Positions 7,776 through 16,248 of a stretch of 64,000 nucleotides of DNA are shown here, in pieces. The notes beneath the pieces were generated by a model, which ran no database searches, was not told the DNA's origin, and worked only from the letters and a program-made list of their open reading frames with translations. Position 1 is the first letter of the stretch. Every line of letters begins with the position of its first letter. This stretch comes from Nucisporomicrobium flavum (lineage in GTDB: Bacteria; Actinomycetota; Actinomycetes; Mycobacteriales; Micromonosporaceae): NCBI RefSeq assembly GCF_016464385.1, contig NZ_JADMLH010000002.1, forward strand, positions 756,735 through 820,734, in the 5' to 3' direction. The translations under genes were made by a program, and so were the position numbers.

Positions 7776-8854
7776 CCCCCCGTCTGCTCCGGCGTACCGG
7801 ATTCGAGATCGAGCTGATGGCCCCGCCAGGCCTCAGCCGGCGCACCCTGGCCGTGGACCTGGCCGCCCGCTGCGGCGGCCGGGTCCACCCGGTGTGGCAT
7901 CGCGACAGCGAACCGTCCCTGGTCCCCGGCCTGGGACGGTTCCTGCACCTCACCCAGGGTTTCGAGGTCCGCCGGGCGGACGGCGCCCTGCTGTGCACGC
8001 TGGTCGACGACGTGACGCTGCTCGCCGACCTCGACCCGCGGGCCCCGGCGGCGCCCGGCTGGTTCCGCATCCTTACCGACGACGGGCGGCTCCTGCACCT
8101 GCTCGCCGCGCACAGCGACCCTGGCGGCACGCTGGGGGCCGCGCTCGACGGGCCGGCCCAGCTGTGGGGCACGAGGGTGCAACGGCACGACGACGACGTG
8201 TACGTGCTCGAGGACCCGGGCGGGGCGACGATCGCCCTGGCCGCGGCTCAGGGCGCGGGGCGGGAACGGCCGTGCGAGATCGTCACCCCGCCGCTGGCCG
8301 ACGACCACGGTGCGAGGCTCGAGGAGCTGCTCGGCCCGGCCCGCGAGCTGGGCTTCACCGTGCCCCGCGAGGCGGCCGTGCACCTGCACCTCGACGGTGC
8401 GCCGTTCCGGGAGGCGTACGCGCTGGCCAACGTCGTACGGCTCTTCGCGTCGTGGCGTGAGCCCCTGCGCACCCTGCTGCAGACCAACCCGGCGTGCCGG
8501 CGCCTCGCCCCGTTGCCGGAGCCGCTCGTGGAGGCGGCGCGGGGCGTGCCCTCGTACGAGGACCTGCGGAAGGCGGCCGAGGAGGGCGAGCTGACGAAGT
8601 TCTTCGACGTCAACCTGACCCAGCTGCTCACGGACACGCCGCTGCGCGACACCATCGAGATCCGCATCCTGCCCGGCGCCATCGAGACCGCCGACGTCCT
8701 GCACCGTGCCGCGCTGGTCGAGTTGCTGCTGGACCGTTGCCTGCGGCCCGAGCCGTTCCCCGAGGCGCCGGCGGACCCGCAGGCCGCGCTGCAGGCGCTG
8801 CTCGAGGTGGCCGCGGACGTGCTCGCCGGCCGCGACGAGGTGGCTATCCCCTGA
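7772..8854 (+). CDS. Amidoligase family enzyme
   Basis: A 360-residue protein beginning at GTG inside the stop of the previous gene. N-terminal RTGFEIELMAPPGLSRRTLA, a central acidic substrate-pocket region, a CEIVTPPL strand, AVHLHLDG and the late DTIEIRILPG strand match the amidoligase family (PF12224-type, glutamine-synthetase-like fold, predicted ATP-dependent amide or peptide bond formation). The Glu/Asp residues of FEIE and the Arg of IEIRILPG would be expected in the active site. The substrate is unknown. Coupling to a sigma factor and a repeat-bearing membrane protein suggests regulated modification of a peptide or cell-surface molecule (inference). It overlaps the convergent methyltransferase by 11 bp. 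Confidence 0.8.
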   Translation: MTPRLLRRTGFEIELMAPPGLSRRTLAVDLAARCGGRVHPVWHRDSEPSLVPGLGRFLHLTQGFEVRRADGALLCTLVDDVTLLADLDPRAPAAPGWFRILTDDGRLLHLLAAHSDPGGTLGAALDGPAQLWGTRVQRHDDDVYVLEDPGGATIALAAAQGAGRERPCEIVTPPLADDHGARLEELLGPARELGFTVPREAAVHLHLDGAPFREAYALANVVRLFASWREPLRTLLQTNPACRRLAPLPEPLVEAARGVPSYEDLRKAAEEGELTKFFDVNLTQLLTDTPLRDTIEIRILPGAIETADVLHRAALVELLLDRCLRPEPFPEAPADPQAALQALLEVAADVLAGRDEVAIP

Positions 8855-9449
8855 CGCGGAAGACGTCCAGGACGAACCACTCGTCCTCGTGGCGGACGAC
8901 GCGGTCCAGCTCCGGCCGCCCGGCCAGCGCCTGGTGCACGTTGAAGCCGTCGTAGTTGCCGCCGTCCTGCCGGTCCCGGAAGTGCACGGCGGCCAGGTCG
9001 CCGCCCGGCTCCAGCCGCTGGATCAGCCCGTCGAGCAGGGCGGTCAGGTCGTCGCCGGACAGGTAGTAGAGCAGGTCACCGATCACCACCAGGTCGAACG
9101 TGCCCTCGGGCAGCTCCGCGGGCAGCATCGCCGTCGCCACCCGGACGTTCGCCAGGTCGCGGTTCACCTCGGCGGCCTGCTGCACCGCCGACTCGACGCA
9201 GTCGACCGCGAGCACCTCGTCGCAGCGTTCCGCGAGCATCCGGGTGAGCAGGCCGATCGAGCAGCCCGGCTCGTAGCAGCGCCGGTACCGCTCGCGGGGC
9301 AGGCTGGCCATGGTGACCGCGTACTTGCGCTGGTCGTGCCACTTCGTCGCGACGTCCCAGGGGTCGTCCTTGGCGAGGTAGAGGTTGACGAAGTGGTCCT
9401 CGGAGATCGACGCCTGCGGCGGCTGGGCGTCACCCTGTGCTCGTGTCAC
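8844..9449 (-). CDS. NodS-like SAM-dependent methyltransferase
   Basis: A 201-residue class I methyltransferase from GTG (VTRAQGDAQPP). It shows DPWDVATKWHDQRKYAVTMA, typical of NodS/DUF-type small-molecule methyltransferases, motif I YEPGCSIGLLTRMLAERC, motif II VLAVDCVESAVQQA and FDLVVIGDLLYYLSGDDL. It probably methylates a small molecule or peptide using S-adenosylmethionine; the substrate is unknown. It is convergent with, and overlaps the end of, the amidoligase gene. The frame stays open further upstream but the added residues do not fit the family. Confidence 0.85.
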   Translation of the reverse strand: MTRAQGDAQPPQASISEDHFVNLYLAKDDPWDVATKWHDQRKYAVTMASLPRERYRRCYEPGCSIGLLTRMLAERCDEVLAVDCVESAVQQAAEVNRDLANVRVATAMLPAELPEGTFDLVVIGDLLYYLSGDDLTALLDGLIQRLEPGGDLAAVHFRDRQDGGNYDGFNVHQALAGRPELDRVVRHEDEWFVLDVFRVRG

Positions 9450-9500
9450 CCGGTGATTCTGCCCGATCGCCCGTGGTGGAGTGGCCGGCGCCTGCGGCGA

Positions 9501-9530
9501 GTGACGTACGTGAATTGATTCGCGTATGCT
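9501..9530 (+). promoter_or_regulatory. Candidate promoter for Ig-like protein gene
   Basis: GTGACG and TATGCT separated by 18 nt, ending 18 nt before the ATG of the downstream secreted protein. Read by eye; the -10 is good, the -35 moderate. Confidence 0.3.
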
Positions 9531-9548
9531 GCCCGGCGGCACGAGATC

Positions 9549-11027
9549 ATGGGGGCAGCGGTGGTACGGCGGTTGTGTGCGGTGATGACGGCTGTGGTGG
9601 CCGTCCTGGCGGTCGGCGGGGCGCCGGCTCAGGCGGACGCGGGGCAGGACGTGACCCCGCCGGTGATTCAGGACGTGGGTATCGCCGCCGGTACGCGGGT
9701 GAACAAGACCGTGGTGCTGGATCCGGTGGTCTCCGACGACGTCGCCGTGACCGAGGTGTCGCTGTTCGTCAACGGCACGTTCGTGGTCTCGGACCGTTCC
9801 GCGCCGTGGTCACTGCGTTGGGACAGCGGACTGCTGCATGATGTGCCCGCGAGGGTAGAGGTGACCGCCTACGACGCCGCCCGCAACAGCACCCGCTCCT
9901 TTGTCGACGTCCACGCGGACAACTACGGGCCCTTTCTGTATTTCCCGTGGTTCTGGAGCGACTCCGCCCACCAGGTGCCGACCATGAGCTTCACCGGTGT
10001 CGTGCCCATCGATTTCCGGAAGTACGGCGTGCCCGCGGACACCGCGCGTATCGAACTGTCCGTGGGAGACACGGTGATCGGGTCCGCCGACGCCGATCCC
10101 TGGACGATCCCGTGGGACACCAGCGGATACGCGGGCAAGGTCGAGCTGAGGGCACGGTCGTGGGACACCTCCGGCAACGAGGGCCTGGCTGTCACCCACG
10201 CGTGGGCCGATCACGTCGGCCCGAGCATCGACGTGCGCTTCGACTCCACCGACGGGTACGTGCGAGCCAAGGGCGGCATCGATGTGACCGCGAAGGACCC
10301 GGCCTGGGCGAACCAGGTCGAACTCCTGGTCGACGGCCGGCTCATCGGCAGCTCGGCCACCGACGAGGGGTGGGCGCGCCTGGCCTGGGACCGCGCCGCG
10401 AAGAACGGCCGGTCGACGATGACCGTGCGCGCGTACGACAGCATCGGCAACGTCGGCACCCTCACCCGGACGGTGACCGTTGACAACGACGCGCCTGGCG
10501 TCACCGTCACGCCCCAGGCGAACGCCAAGGTGCGCGGGACCGTCGCCGCCACGGTCACCGGCGTCAGGGACGCGACCGGCCCGGCGTACTTCATCGCCTC
10601 CCTGTCGTGCGTGTCCACCGTGCCCCGGTTCGGCGCGCCCTGGAAGGTCACGATCGACACTCGCCGGTGCCGCGACGGCAAGCACACCCTGACCTTCGAC
10701 GTGCGCGACAAGGCCGGCAACCAGACCGTGGTCAAGCGCTCGATCACCGTGGACAACACCAAGCCGACGGTGAAGCTCAGCTCGGCACCGAGGAACAAGT
10801 CCACGCTTCGCAAGAGCACCAAGATCACCGCTTCTGCGCGGGACACGTACGGCGTCAACCGGGTCGAGCTGCTGGTCAACGGCAAGGTCGTGGCCGTCGA
10901 CCGCAAGGCCGGCTACGCGTTCACCGTCAACCCGAAGAAGTACGGGCGGACGTTCACGGTGCAGCTGCGCGCGTACGACCAGGCCGGCAACGCCGCCTAC
11001 AGTTCCAAGCGCTCGTACCGCCGCTGA
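9549..11027 (+). CDS. Secreted protein with tandem Ig-like domains
   Basis: A 492-residue exported protein. A signal peptide ends near GGAPAQADAG. The rest is four or five bacterial Ig-like domains of about 90 residues, each showing the repeating pattern V-x-LLVDG-x-LIGS ... AYDSIGN-x-G and VTVDN-A/T-P at the joins (VTVDNDAPGV, ITVDNTKPTV). Such domains bind ligands or act as spacers on the cell surface; no enzyme domain or sorting signal is visible. A GTG four codons downstream has a better-spaced GGGGG site and may be the real start. It converges on, and overlaps by 31 bp, the Sua5-like gene. Confidence 0.75.
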   Translation: MGAAVVRRLCAVMTAVVAVLAVGGAPAQADAGQDVTPPVIQDVGIAAGTRVNKTVVLDPVVSDDVAVTEVSLFVNGTFVVSDRSAPWSLRWDSGLLHDVPARVEVTAYDAARNSTRSFVDVHADNYGPFLYFPWFWSDSAHQVPTMSFTGVVPIDFRKYGVPADTARIELSVGDTVIGSADADPWTIPWDTSGYAGKVELRARSWDTSGNEGLAVTHAWADHVGPSIDVRFDSTDGYVRAKGGIDVTAKDPAWANQVELLVDGRLIGSSATDEGWARLAWDRAAKNGRSTMTVRAYDSIGNVGTLTRTVTVDNDAPGVTVTPQANAKVRGTVAATVTGVRDATGPAYFIASLSCVSTVPRFGAPWKVTIDTRRCRDGKHTLTFDVRDKAGNQTVVKRSITVDNTKPTVKLSSAPRNKSTLRKSTKITASARDTYGVNRVELLVNGKVVAVDRKAGYAFTVNPKKYGRTFTVQLRAYDQAGNAAYSSKRSYRR

Positions 11028-11782
11028 GGCAGCCGGTGCCGGGCCGACGCGGCCAGCTCGACCGTGTGGCCGTGCCGGGCGGCGATGTCGCGTACGTCGT
11101 CCACGTGCAGGGAGCCGTGGCGTTCCACCGTCAGGACGCCCGGCGCGCGATGGAACGACGCGAGCGTCACCGACATCGGTAGGTGGCGGGGGTGGCGGTC
11201 GCGGGCGGCCTGCTCGTCGTCGTGGGCGAGCACGGTGAAGCCGTCCAGGTGGGCGAAGTCGGCGGCGATCCCGTCGGCCGTCCAGTGTGCCGGCTCCTCG
11301 TCGCGGCCGGTGCTGTGCCGGGAGTGGTTGGCCGACGTGATGTACAGGTGATCCGTGCCCAGCGCGTTCATCGCTTCGGCGAAGAAGGCGTTGGACGGGC
11401 AGCGGGTGCCGGGGACGACGACCTGGGCGGTGGACGCCTCGGTCAGGTGCGGCGGCAGCGTGCCGGCGGCGGGTCCTCGGAAGCCGATCGGGCCCAGCGC
11501 GGTCAGCTCGGCCATCAGCGCGTGCAGGGCCGCGGGGTCGGCGCCGGGTGGCAGGCGCTGCCAGTCGAACATCAGGCTCAGCCGCTCCGGCGTCGTGGTG
11601 GCGCTGCCGACCTGGTCGGCGGGGCGGCCCTTGGCCCGGTTCACCCGCCGTAGCGAGTCCCGCGAGGGCTCGGCCACGAGGGCGTAGAAGTTGCCGAAGG
11701 CGGTGGCGAGCATGGCGCCCGCGGCGATCCGGCGGGCTGCCTCGGCACGGTCGCCGGGGCGGTCGATGCGCAGGTGTCTCAC
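10997..11782 (-). CDS. Sua5/YciO/YrdC-like domain protein
   Basis: A 261-residue protein with a YrdC-type core: FGNFYALVAEPSRDSLRRVN, AKGRPADQVGSATTTPERL (the KGRP and downstream S/T residues that hold nucleotide in the family), HLTEASTAQVVVPGTRCPSN and LYITSANHSRH (the S-x-N motif). True Sua5/YrdC make threonylcarbamoyl-AMP for tRNA t6A. This copy has an unusual spacing and reads as an accessory paralogue, possibly acting in carbamoylation of another substrate. No other t6A gene is nearby. Confidence 0.65.
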   Translation of the reverse strand: MRHLRIDRPGDRAEAARRIAAGAMLATAFGNFYALVAEPSRDSLRRVNRAKGRPADQVGSATTTPERLSLMFDWQRLPPGADPAALHALMAELTALGPIGFRGPAAGTLPPHLTEASTAQVVVPGTRCPSNAFFAEAMNALGTDHLYITSANHSRHSTGRDEEPAHWTADGIAADFAHLDGFTVLAHDDEQAARDRHPRHLPMSVTLASFHRAPGVLTVERHGSLHVDDVRDIAARHGHTVELAASARHRLPQRRYERLEL

Positions 11783-11846
11783 CGGTGGTCACCGTACGGG
11801 CCGGGGCGCCGGGGCCGCCGGTCTGCCGCTCAGCCGAACGGGCAGT

Positions 11847-13511
11847 TCAGCGCGGCAGCCGCCACCGCTGGCCGGCCTTGCCGGTGCAGGGCAGGATCGC
11901 GAGCGCCGGGCCACCCTCGGACTTCGGCAGGATGCTGAGGCACCGGCCCGACCCGGCGTTGAACAGCGCGCCGTCGGTCTGCGGCACCCAGAGCTGGGCG
12001 CCGCCGAAGTTGCAGTCCCAGAGCTGGATGCGGTATTCGATGTCGGCGCCCGCGTTCCCGCCGATGTCCAGGCATTTCGTCGCGGTGGCCGGCATGAGCG
12101 CGCCCTCGCGGGTGAACGTCCAGCGCTGCGCCTTGGCGCCGGTGCACTTCGCGGCGCTGAGCTTGACGCCGTTGGTGGTCTCGGCGGGCGTCTGGATGCA
12201 GCGCCCGTCGAGGCTGGTCACCGTGGTGACGGGCGGCAGGGTGCTCGGCTTCGGCGACGGGCTCGCTGTGCTGCGGGTGGTCTTGACGGGTACGGGCGCC
12301 TTGCTGGTCGGCCGCTTCGACGGGGACTTGCGCACGGACGGCCGTACGGACGGGGTGGCGGAGGGCACAGGTGAGGCCTGCGCGGCGGGGGCGGCCGGCG
12401 CGTCCTCGGCGGTCGCGGTGAACTTGACGGCCGCGCCCACCCCACCGGCGAACAGCAGCGTGGCGGCGGCGACCGCACCCAGCGCCAGCCCCAGCCGCCT
12501 GCCCCGCCGCCGCGGCACGCCGGTCGTCGGTGGCGGGGTGTCCACCTGCGCGACCGGGCCGGACAGGCTCGAACGGTCGATCGCCACGGACGCGCCGGAC
12601 CAGCTCACCGGAGGCGGCATGGCGGCCGCGTGCGGGTCGGTGTCGCCGAGCCGGGGGTGGTGGCAGCGGCTGACGATCTGCTCGGGCGTGGGGCGCCTTT
12701 CCGGGTCACCGGCCACACAGGACCGGATGAGCCCGGCGAGGCGCGCGTCGACGCCGTCGAGGTCGATCTCCTCGCGCAGCAGGCGCTGGCAGATGGCCTG
12801 GGCGCTGCCGGCGCCGTACGGGCGTCGCCCGGTGGCCGCGTGCGCGACCGTGGCGCCGAGCGCGAACACGTCCGCGGCGGGGGAGAGCCGGTCGTCGGTG
12901 AGCAGCTCGGGAGCGATGTAGCCGGGGGTGCCGACGATGATGCCGCTCTGCGTGAGGCCGGTGTCGCTGGGGTCCCGGGCCAGGCCGAAGTCGATGAGCT
13001 GCGGGCCGGTCGTGGACAGGATGACGTTCTGCGGCTTGATGTCGCGGTGGCAGATGCCCTGGGCGTGGACCTCCGCGAGGCCCTCGGCCAGACTCGCCAT
13101 CAGCCGCAGGCACTCCCCGGTGGTCATCGGGCCCTCGGCCTCGACCGCGTCGGCCAGCGTGGCGCCCGGGATGAACTCGGTGGCCATCCAGTACGGCGGG
13201 TCGGTCAGCTCGCAGTCGATCAGCGCCGCCGTGTACGCGCTGCGCACCTTCCGCAGCGTCTCCGCCTCCCGCCGGAACCGGACGAGCGTGTCGGGGTGGG
13301 CCAGCAGGAACGGGTCGAGCATCTTCACGGCGGCCAGGCGGCCACCGGGCGAGCGCCCGAGATAGACCGTGCCCATGCCGCCGGTGCCCAGCCGGCCCTC
13401 GAGCTCGTACCGCCCGGCTCGGCGGGGATCGGCGGGCAGGAGGGGATCCACGGGTTCGAAGGGTACTGCAAGGTCAGCGTGCGGCAGGGCAGCGTCGGTG
13501 CCCTGTCGCAC
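11847..13511 (-). CDS. Membrane Ser/Thr protein kinase with ricin-type lectin ectodomain
   Basis: A 554-residue PknB-type kinase from GTG behind GAGGAAA. Glycine loop GTGGMGTVY (42-50), ATP lysine near 63 (AAVKM), catalytic HRDIKPQN (155-162), DFG at 174-176 and GTPGYIAPE are all present, so it should be active. A Pro/Arg-rich link leads to one membrane helix (about 340-362) and a Ser/Pro/Lys-rich stalk. Residues about 430-554 form a ricin-type beta-trefoil with the cysteines and QRW-type motifs (CTGAKAQRWTF, CTGKAGQRWRL). A sugar-sensing receptor kinase is the natural reading (inference). It is divergent from a pectate lyase gene, a possible target pathway. Confidence 0.9.
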   Translation of the reverse strand: MRQGTDAALPHADLAVPFEPVDPLLPADPRRAGRYELEGRLGTGGMGTVYLGRSPGGRLAAVKMLDPFLLAHPDTLVRFRREAETLRKVRSAYTAALIDCELTDPPYWMATEFIPGATLADAVEAEGPMTTGECLRLMASLAEGLAEVHAQGICHRDIKPQNVILSTTGPQLIDFGLARDPSDTGLTQSGIIVGTPGYIAPELLTDDRLSPAADVFALGATVAHAATGRRPYGAGSAQAICQRLLREEIDLDGVDARLAGLIRSCVAGDPERRPTPEQIVSRCHHPRLGDTDPHAAAMPPPVSWSGASVAIDRSSLSGPVAQVDTPPPTTGVPRRRGRRLGLALGAVAAATLLFAGGVGAAVKFTATAEDAPAAPAAQASPVPSATPSVRPSVRKSPSKRPTSKAPVPVKTTRSTASPSPKPSTLPPVTTVTSLDGRCIQTPAETTNGVKLSAAKCTGAKAQRWTFTREGALMPATATKCLDIGGNAGADIEYRIQLWDCNFGGAQLWVPQTDGALFNAGSGRCLSILPKSEGGPALAILPCTGKAGQRWRLPR

Positions 13512-13592
13512 TGACTTTCCTCGATGCAGCGGGCAACCTCCGCGGCGGCGCGGCCCACCTGCACATGACCAACCACGATCGGGAGGCAGACG

Positions 13593-14414
13593 ATGAGGGT
13601 ACGAACCGTCCGAGCGGGCCACAGGCGACGTGCCGCGGTGTTCACCGGTTTCGCCGCGGTGCTGGTCGCGGCCGCGGGGATCACGACGTCCGCGTTCGCG
13701 GGCACGCCCACCGTTGCGCCCGCACCGCAGCCGGCCGCGAAGACCCTGGCCGCGTCCTGGCCGACCCCCGTACGCACCGAGACGCTCACCGCCACCCGGA
13801 AGATCAGCGGCAGCTTCGACGGCGGCAACGTCCGGTTCGTCGGCGGTGGCGCGCTCGGCGACGGCGGTCAGGACGAGGGCCAGGACCCGCTGTTCCAGCT
13901 CGCCGACGGCGCCACGCTGGCCAACGTGATCATCGGCAGCCCGGCGGCCGACGGCGTGCACTGCTCCGGCACCTGCACGCTGCGCAACGTGTGGTGGCAG
14001 GACGTGGGCGAGGACGCCGCCACGTTCAAGGGCACCTCGGCCGCTCAGACCATGACGATCGTCGGCGGCGGCGCGATGCACGCGGCCGACAAGGTGTTCC
14101 AGCACAACGGCCCGGGCACGACGGTGATCCGCGACTTCCAGGCCGCCGACATCGGCAAGCTCTACCGCTCGTGCGGCAACTGCAGCAAGCAGTTCGCGCG
14201 CCACGTGCAGGTGTCGAACGTGACGGTCACCGTACCCCTGAAGATCCTGGTCGGGATCAACCCCAACTTCGGTGACACGGCGACGATCTCGGGCGCGACG
14301 CTGGTCGGTGACGCGAGCAAGTCGGCGCTGTGCGGGCTGTTCCAGGGCGTCACCAGCGGCGAGCCGAAGCTGATCAGCACCAAGCCGGACGGGGTGTCCT
14401 GCAAGGTCAGCTGA
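13593..14414 (+). CDS. Secreted pectate lyase (PL3 family)
   Basis: A 273-residue exported enzyme. The signal peptide covers about residues 1-36 (TSAFAGTPT). The mature part is a right-handed beta-helix with the PL3 pattern: FQLADGATLANVIIG, DGVHCSGTCTLRNVWWQDVG, EDAATFKG, GAMHAADKVFQHNGPGT and the KLYRSCGNCSKQFARHV segment. PL3 lyases cleave polygalacturonate by beta-elimination, using calcium. Start at ATG behind GGGAGGC. It is divergent from the lectin-bearing kinase, which would be a plausible sensor for plant cell-wall sugars (inference). Confidence 0.9.
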   Translation: MRVRTVRAGHRRRAAVFTGFAAVLVAAAGITTSAFAGTPTVAPAPQPAAKTLAASWPTPVRTETLTATRKISGSFDGGNVRFVGGGALGDGGQDEGQDPLFQLADGATLANVIIGSPAADGVHCSGTCTLRNVWWQDVGEDAATFKGTSAAQTMTIVGGGAMHAADKVFQHNGPGTTVIRDFQAADIGKLYRSCGNCSKQFARHVQVSNVTVTVPLKILVGINPNFGDTATISGATLVGDASKSALCGLFQGVTSGEPKLISTKPDGVSCKVS

Positions 14415-15285
14415 GTCGCGGCCGGAGCACCTCCGCGCACCACTGGCGGAACGTCGTGGGGGTGCTCCCGGCCGGCGTCCGCGGCTCGGCGTCGTCCAGG
14501 CCGTTCTCCTTGGCCACCGCCATGTCCACCATGGCCTGCGCCATGGCCTCGGACATGCCGGCCGCCAGCAGGCGCGCCTTGAACGCGTCGACCGGGACCT
14601 GCTGGAAGCGCACCGGCCACCCCAGCACCTCGGACATGATCTGCGCCATCTCGTCGAACGACAGGTCCTCCGGCCCGAGCACCGGAACGCTGCCCACGCC
14701 GCTCCACGAGTCGTCGAGCAGCAGGCGGGCGGCCACGTCGGCGATGTCGCGGGTCGCGCAGGTCGGAGACTTGTGGGCGCCGGAGATCGGCTGGAAGAAC
14801 ACCCCGTCCCGGATCGAGTCGGTCTGGCGCAGGAGGTTGTCCATGAAGGACGGCATGGTGAGCGCGCGGTAGCTGACGCCCGTACCGGCGATCAGGTCGT
14901 CCAGGGCCAGCGTGGCGGCCACGTGCCCGGAATTCGCGGCCACCGGGGTGCCGCGGCCCAGCGCCGAGATGCCGACCACGCGCAGGTCGGGCCGGCGGGC
15001 GAAGGCTGCGCAGGCTGGTCGGCTGAATCCTGAGTACGCGGCGTCGACACTCTCGGCACGCGGGTTCGGCGGCACCAGCCAGAACACCGCATCGGCGCCG
15101 GCGAGGGCCCGGTCGACGACGTCCGCGTCGCCGTGCGAGCCGGGTACGACGCCGACGCGCTCGCGGACCTCGGGGGCGAGCCGGTCCGGATCGCGGACGA
15201 TGACCCGTACCGGCGCGTGCGCGTCGAGGAGATGGCGGACGACCTGCCGTCCGATGGCGCCCGTGGGCGTGCTGACAACGATCAT
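14407..15285 (-). CDS. NmrA-like NAD(P)-binding protein
   Basis: A 292-residue Rossmann protein. The N-terminus MIVVSTPTGAIGRQVVRHLL carries a G-x2-G-x2-G-like nucleotide loop (TPTGAIG), followed by VRVIVRDPDRL and a later YRALTMPSFMDNLL. It belongs to the atypical short-chain dehydrogenase group containing NmrA and NAD(P)H:quinone oxidoreductase-like proteins. These act as redox sensors or reductases. Divergent from a LysR regulator, its likely controller. The frame is open far upstream but the ATG used gives the canonical Rossmann start. Overlaps the pectate lyase stop by 8 bp. Confidence 0.8.
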   Translation of the reverse strand: MIVVSTPTGAIGRQVVRHLLDAHAPVRVIVRDPDRLAPEVRERVGVVPGSHGDADVVDRALAGADAVFWLVPPNPRAESVDAAYSGFSRPACAAFARRPDLRVVGISALGRGTPVAANSGHVAATLALDDLIAGTGVSYRALTMPSFMDNLLRQTDSIRDGVFFQPISGAHKSPTCATRDIADVAARLLLDDSWSGVGSVPVLGPEDLSFDEMAQIMSEVLGWPVRFQQVPVDAFKARLLAAGMSEAMAQAMVDMAVAKENGLDDAEPRTPAGSTPTTFRQWCAEVLRPRLS

Positions 15286-15331
15286 GACCTCAGTGAACGC
15301 GCGCCTGCCGCGGAGCTGAAGGACCGATCCG

Positions 15332-15354
15332 ATCCGCATTGATACCGTACGGAT
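15332..15354. promoter_or_regulatory. Candidate LysR operator
   Basis: ATCCG-N13-CGGAT dyad that contains a perfect CCGTACGG palindrome, lying in the divergent gap and ending exactly at the LysR ATG. It fits LysR autoregulation and control of the NmrA-like gene; binding is inferred. Confidence 0.4.
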
Positions 15355-16248
15355 ATGAGTGACCTCGAGGTCCGCCAGCTGCGGTACTTCGTGGCGGTCG
15401 CCGAGGAACTGCACTTCGGCCGCGCCGCCGAACGCCTCGGCATGGCCCAGCCCCCGCTGTCCCGCGCGATCCGCGACCTGGAACGGCACCTCGGCGTCGG
15501 GCTGCTCGAGCGCACCACGCGGCAGGTCCGCCTCACGCCGGCGGGCGAGGTGCTGCTGCGCGACGCGCGTACGGCCCTGGACGCCGTCTCCGCGGCCGAG
15601 CGGCGGGCGCGGCATGCGGGGCAGCCGGTGCGTACGCTGCGGCTGGCGCTCAAGGCCGATCACGACGCCGGGATGCTGCCACGGATGCTGGCGGCGTACG
15701 AGCGTGAGGAAGCGGCGCTGCCGGTGGAACTGCAGCTCGGCGGCCGTGGCGAACAAGTCGCGGCCCTGCGCGACGGGCGGGCCGACGTCGCGTTGCTGCC
15801 GACGCCGTTCGACGACCGCGGGCTCGACGTCGAGCCGCTGCTCACCGAACCCCGCCTGGTGGCCCTGCCCGCGGCCGATCCGCTCGCCGCGCGGACCGAG
15901 CTGCGGCCCGCCGACCTCGCCGGGCGCCTGCTGCCGGACGGTACGGCGGCCGACGGCAGCGACGCCCCGCCCGCCTGGCCGCCGCGGTCGCTGGACCTCG
16001 CCCAGATCTTCAACCTCGTCGAGGTCGGCAGCATCGTGTGGTTCCTGCCCGAGTCGCTGGCCCGGCGGCATCCACGGCCGGAGATCGCGTACCGTCCGGT
16101 CGCCGATCTCGCGCCGTCGACGCTGGTGGTGGCGTGGCCGCGGGAGTCCCGGTCGCCGGCGGTCGCGGCGTTCGTCCGGGTCGCCCGGTCCGTGTTCGCC
16201 GATGCCGGGCTCAGCTCGCCGGCTTCACCAGCTTCCGGACGCTCCTGA
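15355..16248 (+). CDS. LysR-family transcriptional regulator
   Basis: A 297-residue regulator. Residues 1-62 are the LysR helix-turn-helix (LEVRQLRYFVAVAEELHFGR, then AERLGMAQPPLSRAIRDLE), followed by the dimerisation helix and an effector-binding domain (VRTLRLALKADHDAGMLPRM onward). The effector is unknown. It is divergent from an NmrA-like oxidoreductase gene. A 24-bp overlap with the convergent TPM gene at its end leaves no room for a separate terminator. Confidence 0.9.
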   Translation: MSDLEVRQLRYFVAVAEELHFGRAAERLGMAQPPLSRAIRDLERHLGVGLLERTTRQVRLTPAGEVLLRDARTALDAVSAAERRARHAGQPVRTLRLALKADHDAGMLPRMLAAYEREEAALPVELQLGGRGEQVAALRDGRADVALLPTPFDDRGLDVEPLLTEPRLVALPAADPLAARTELRPADLAGRLLPDGTAADGSDAPPAWPPRSLDLAQIFNLVEVGSIVWFLPESLARRHPRPEIAYRPVADLAPSTLVVAWPRESRSPAVAAFVRVARSVFADAGLSSPASPASGRS

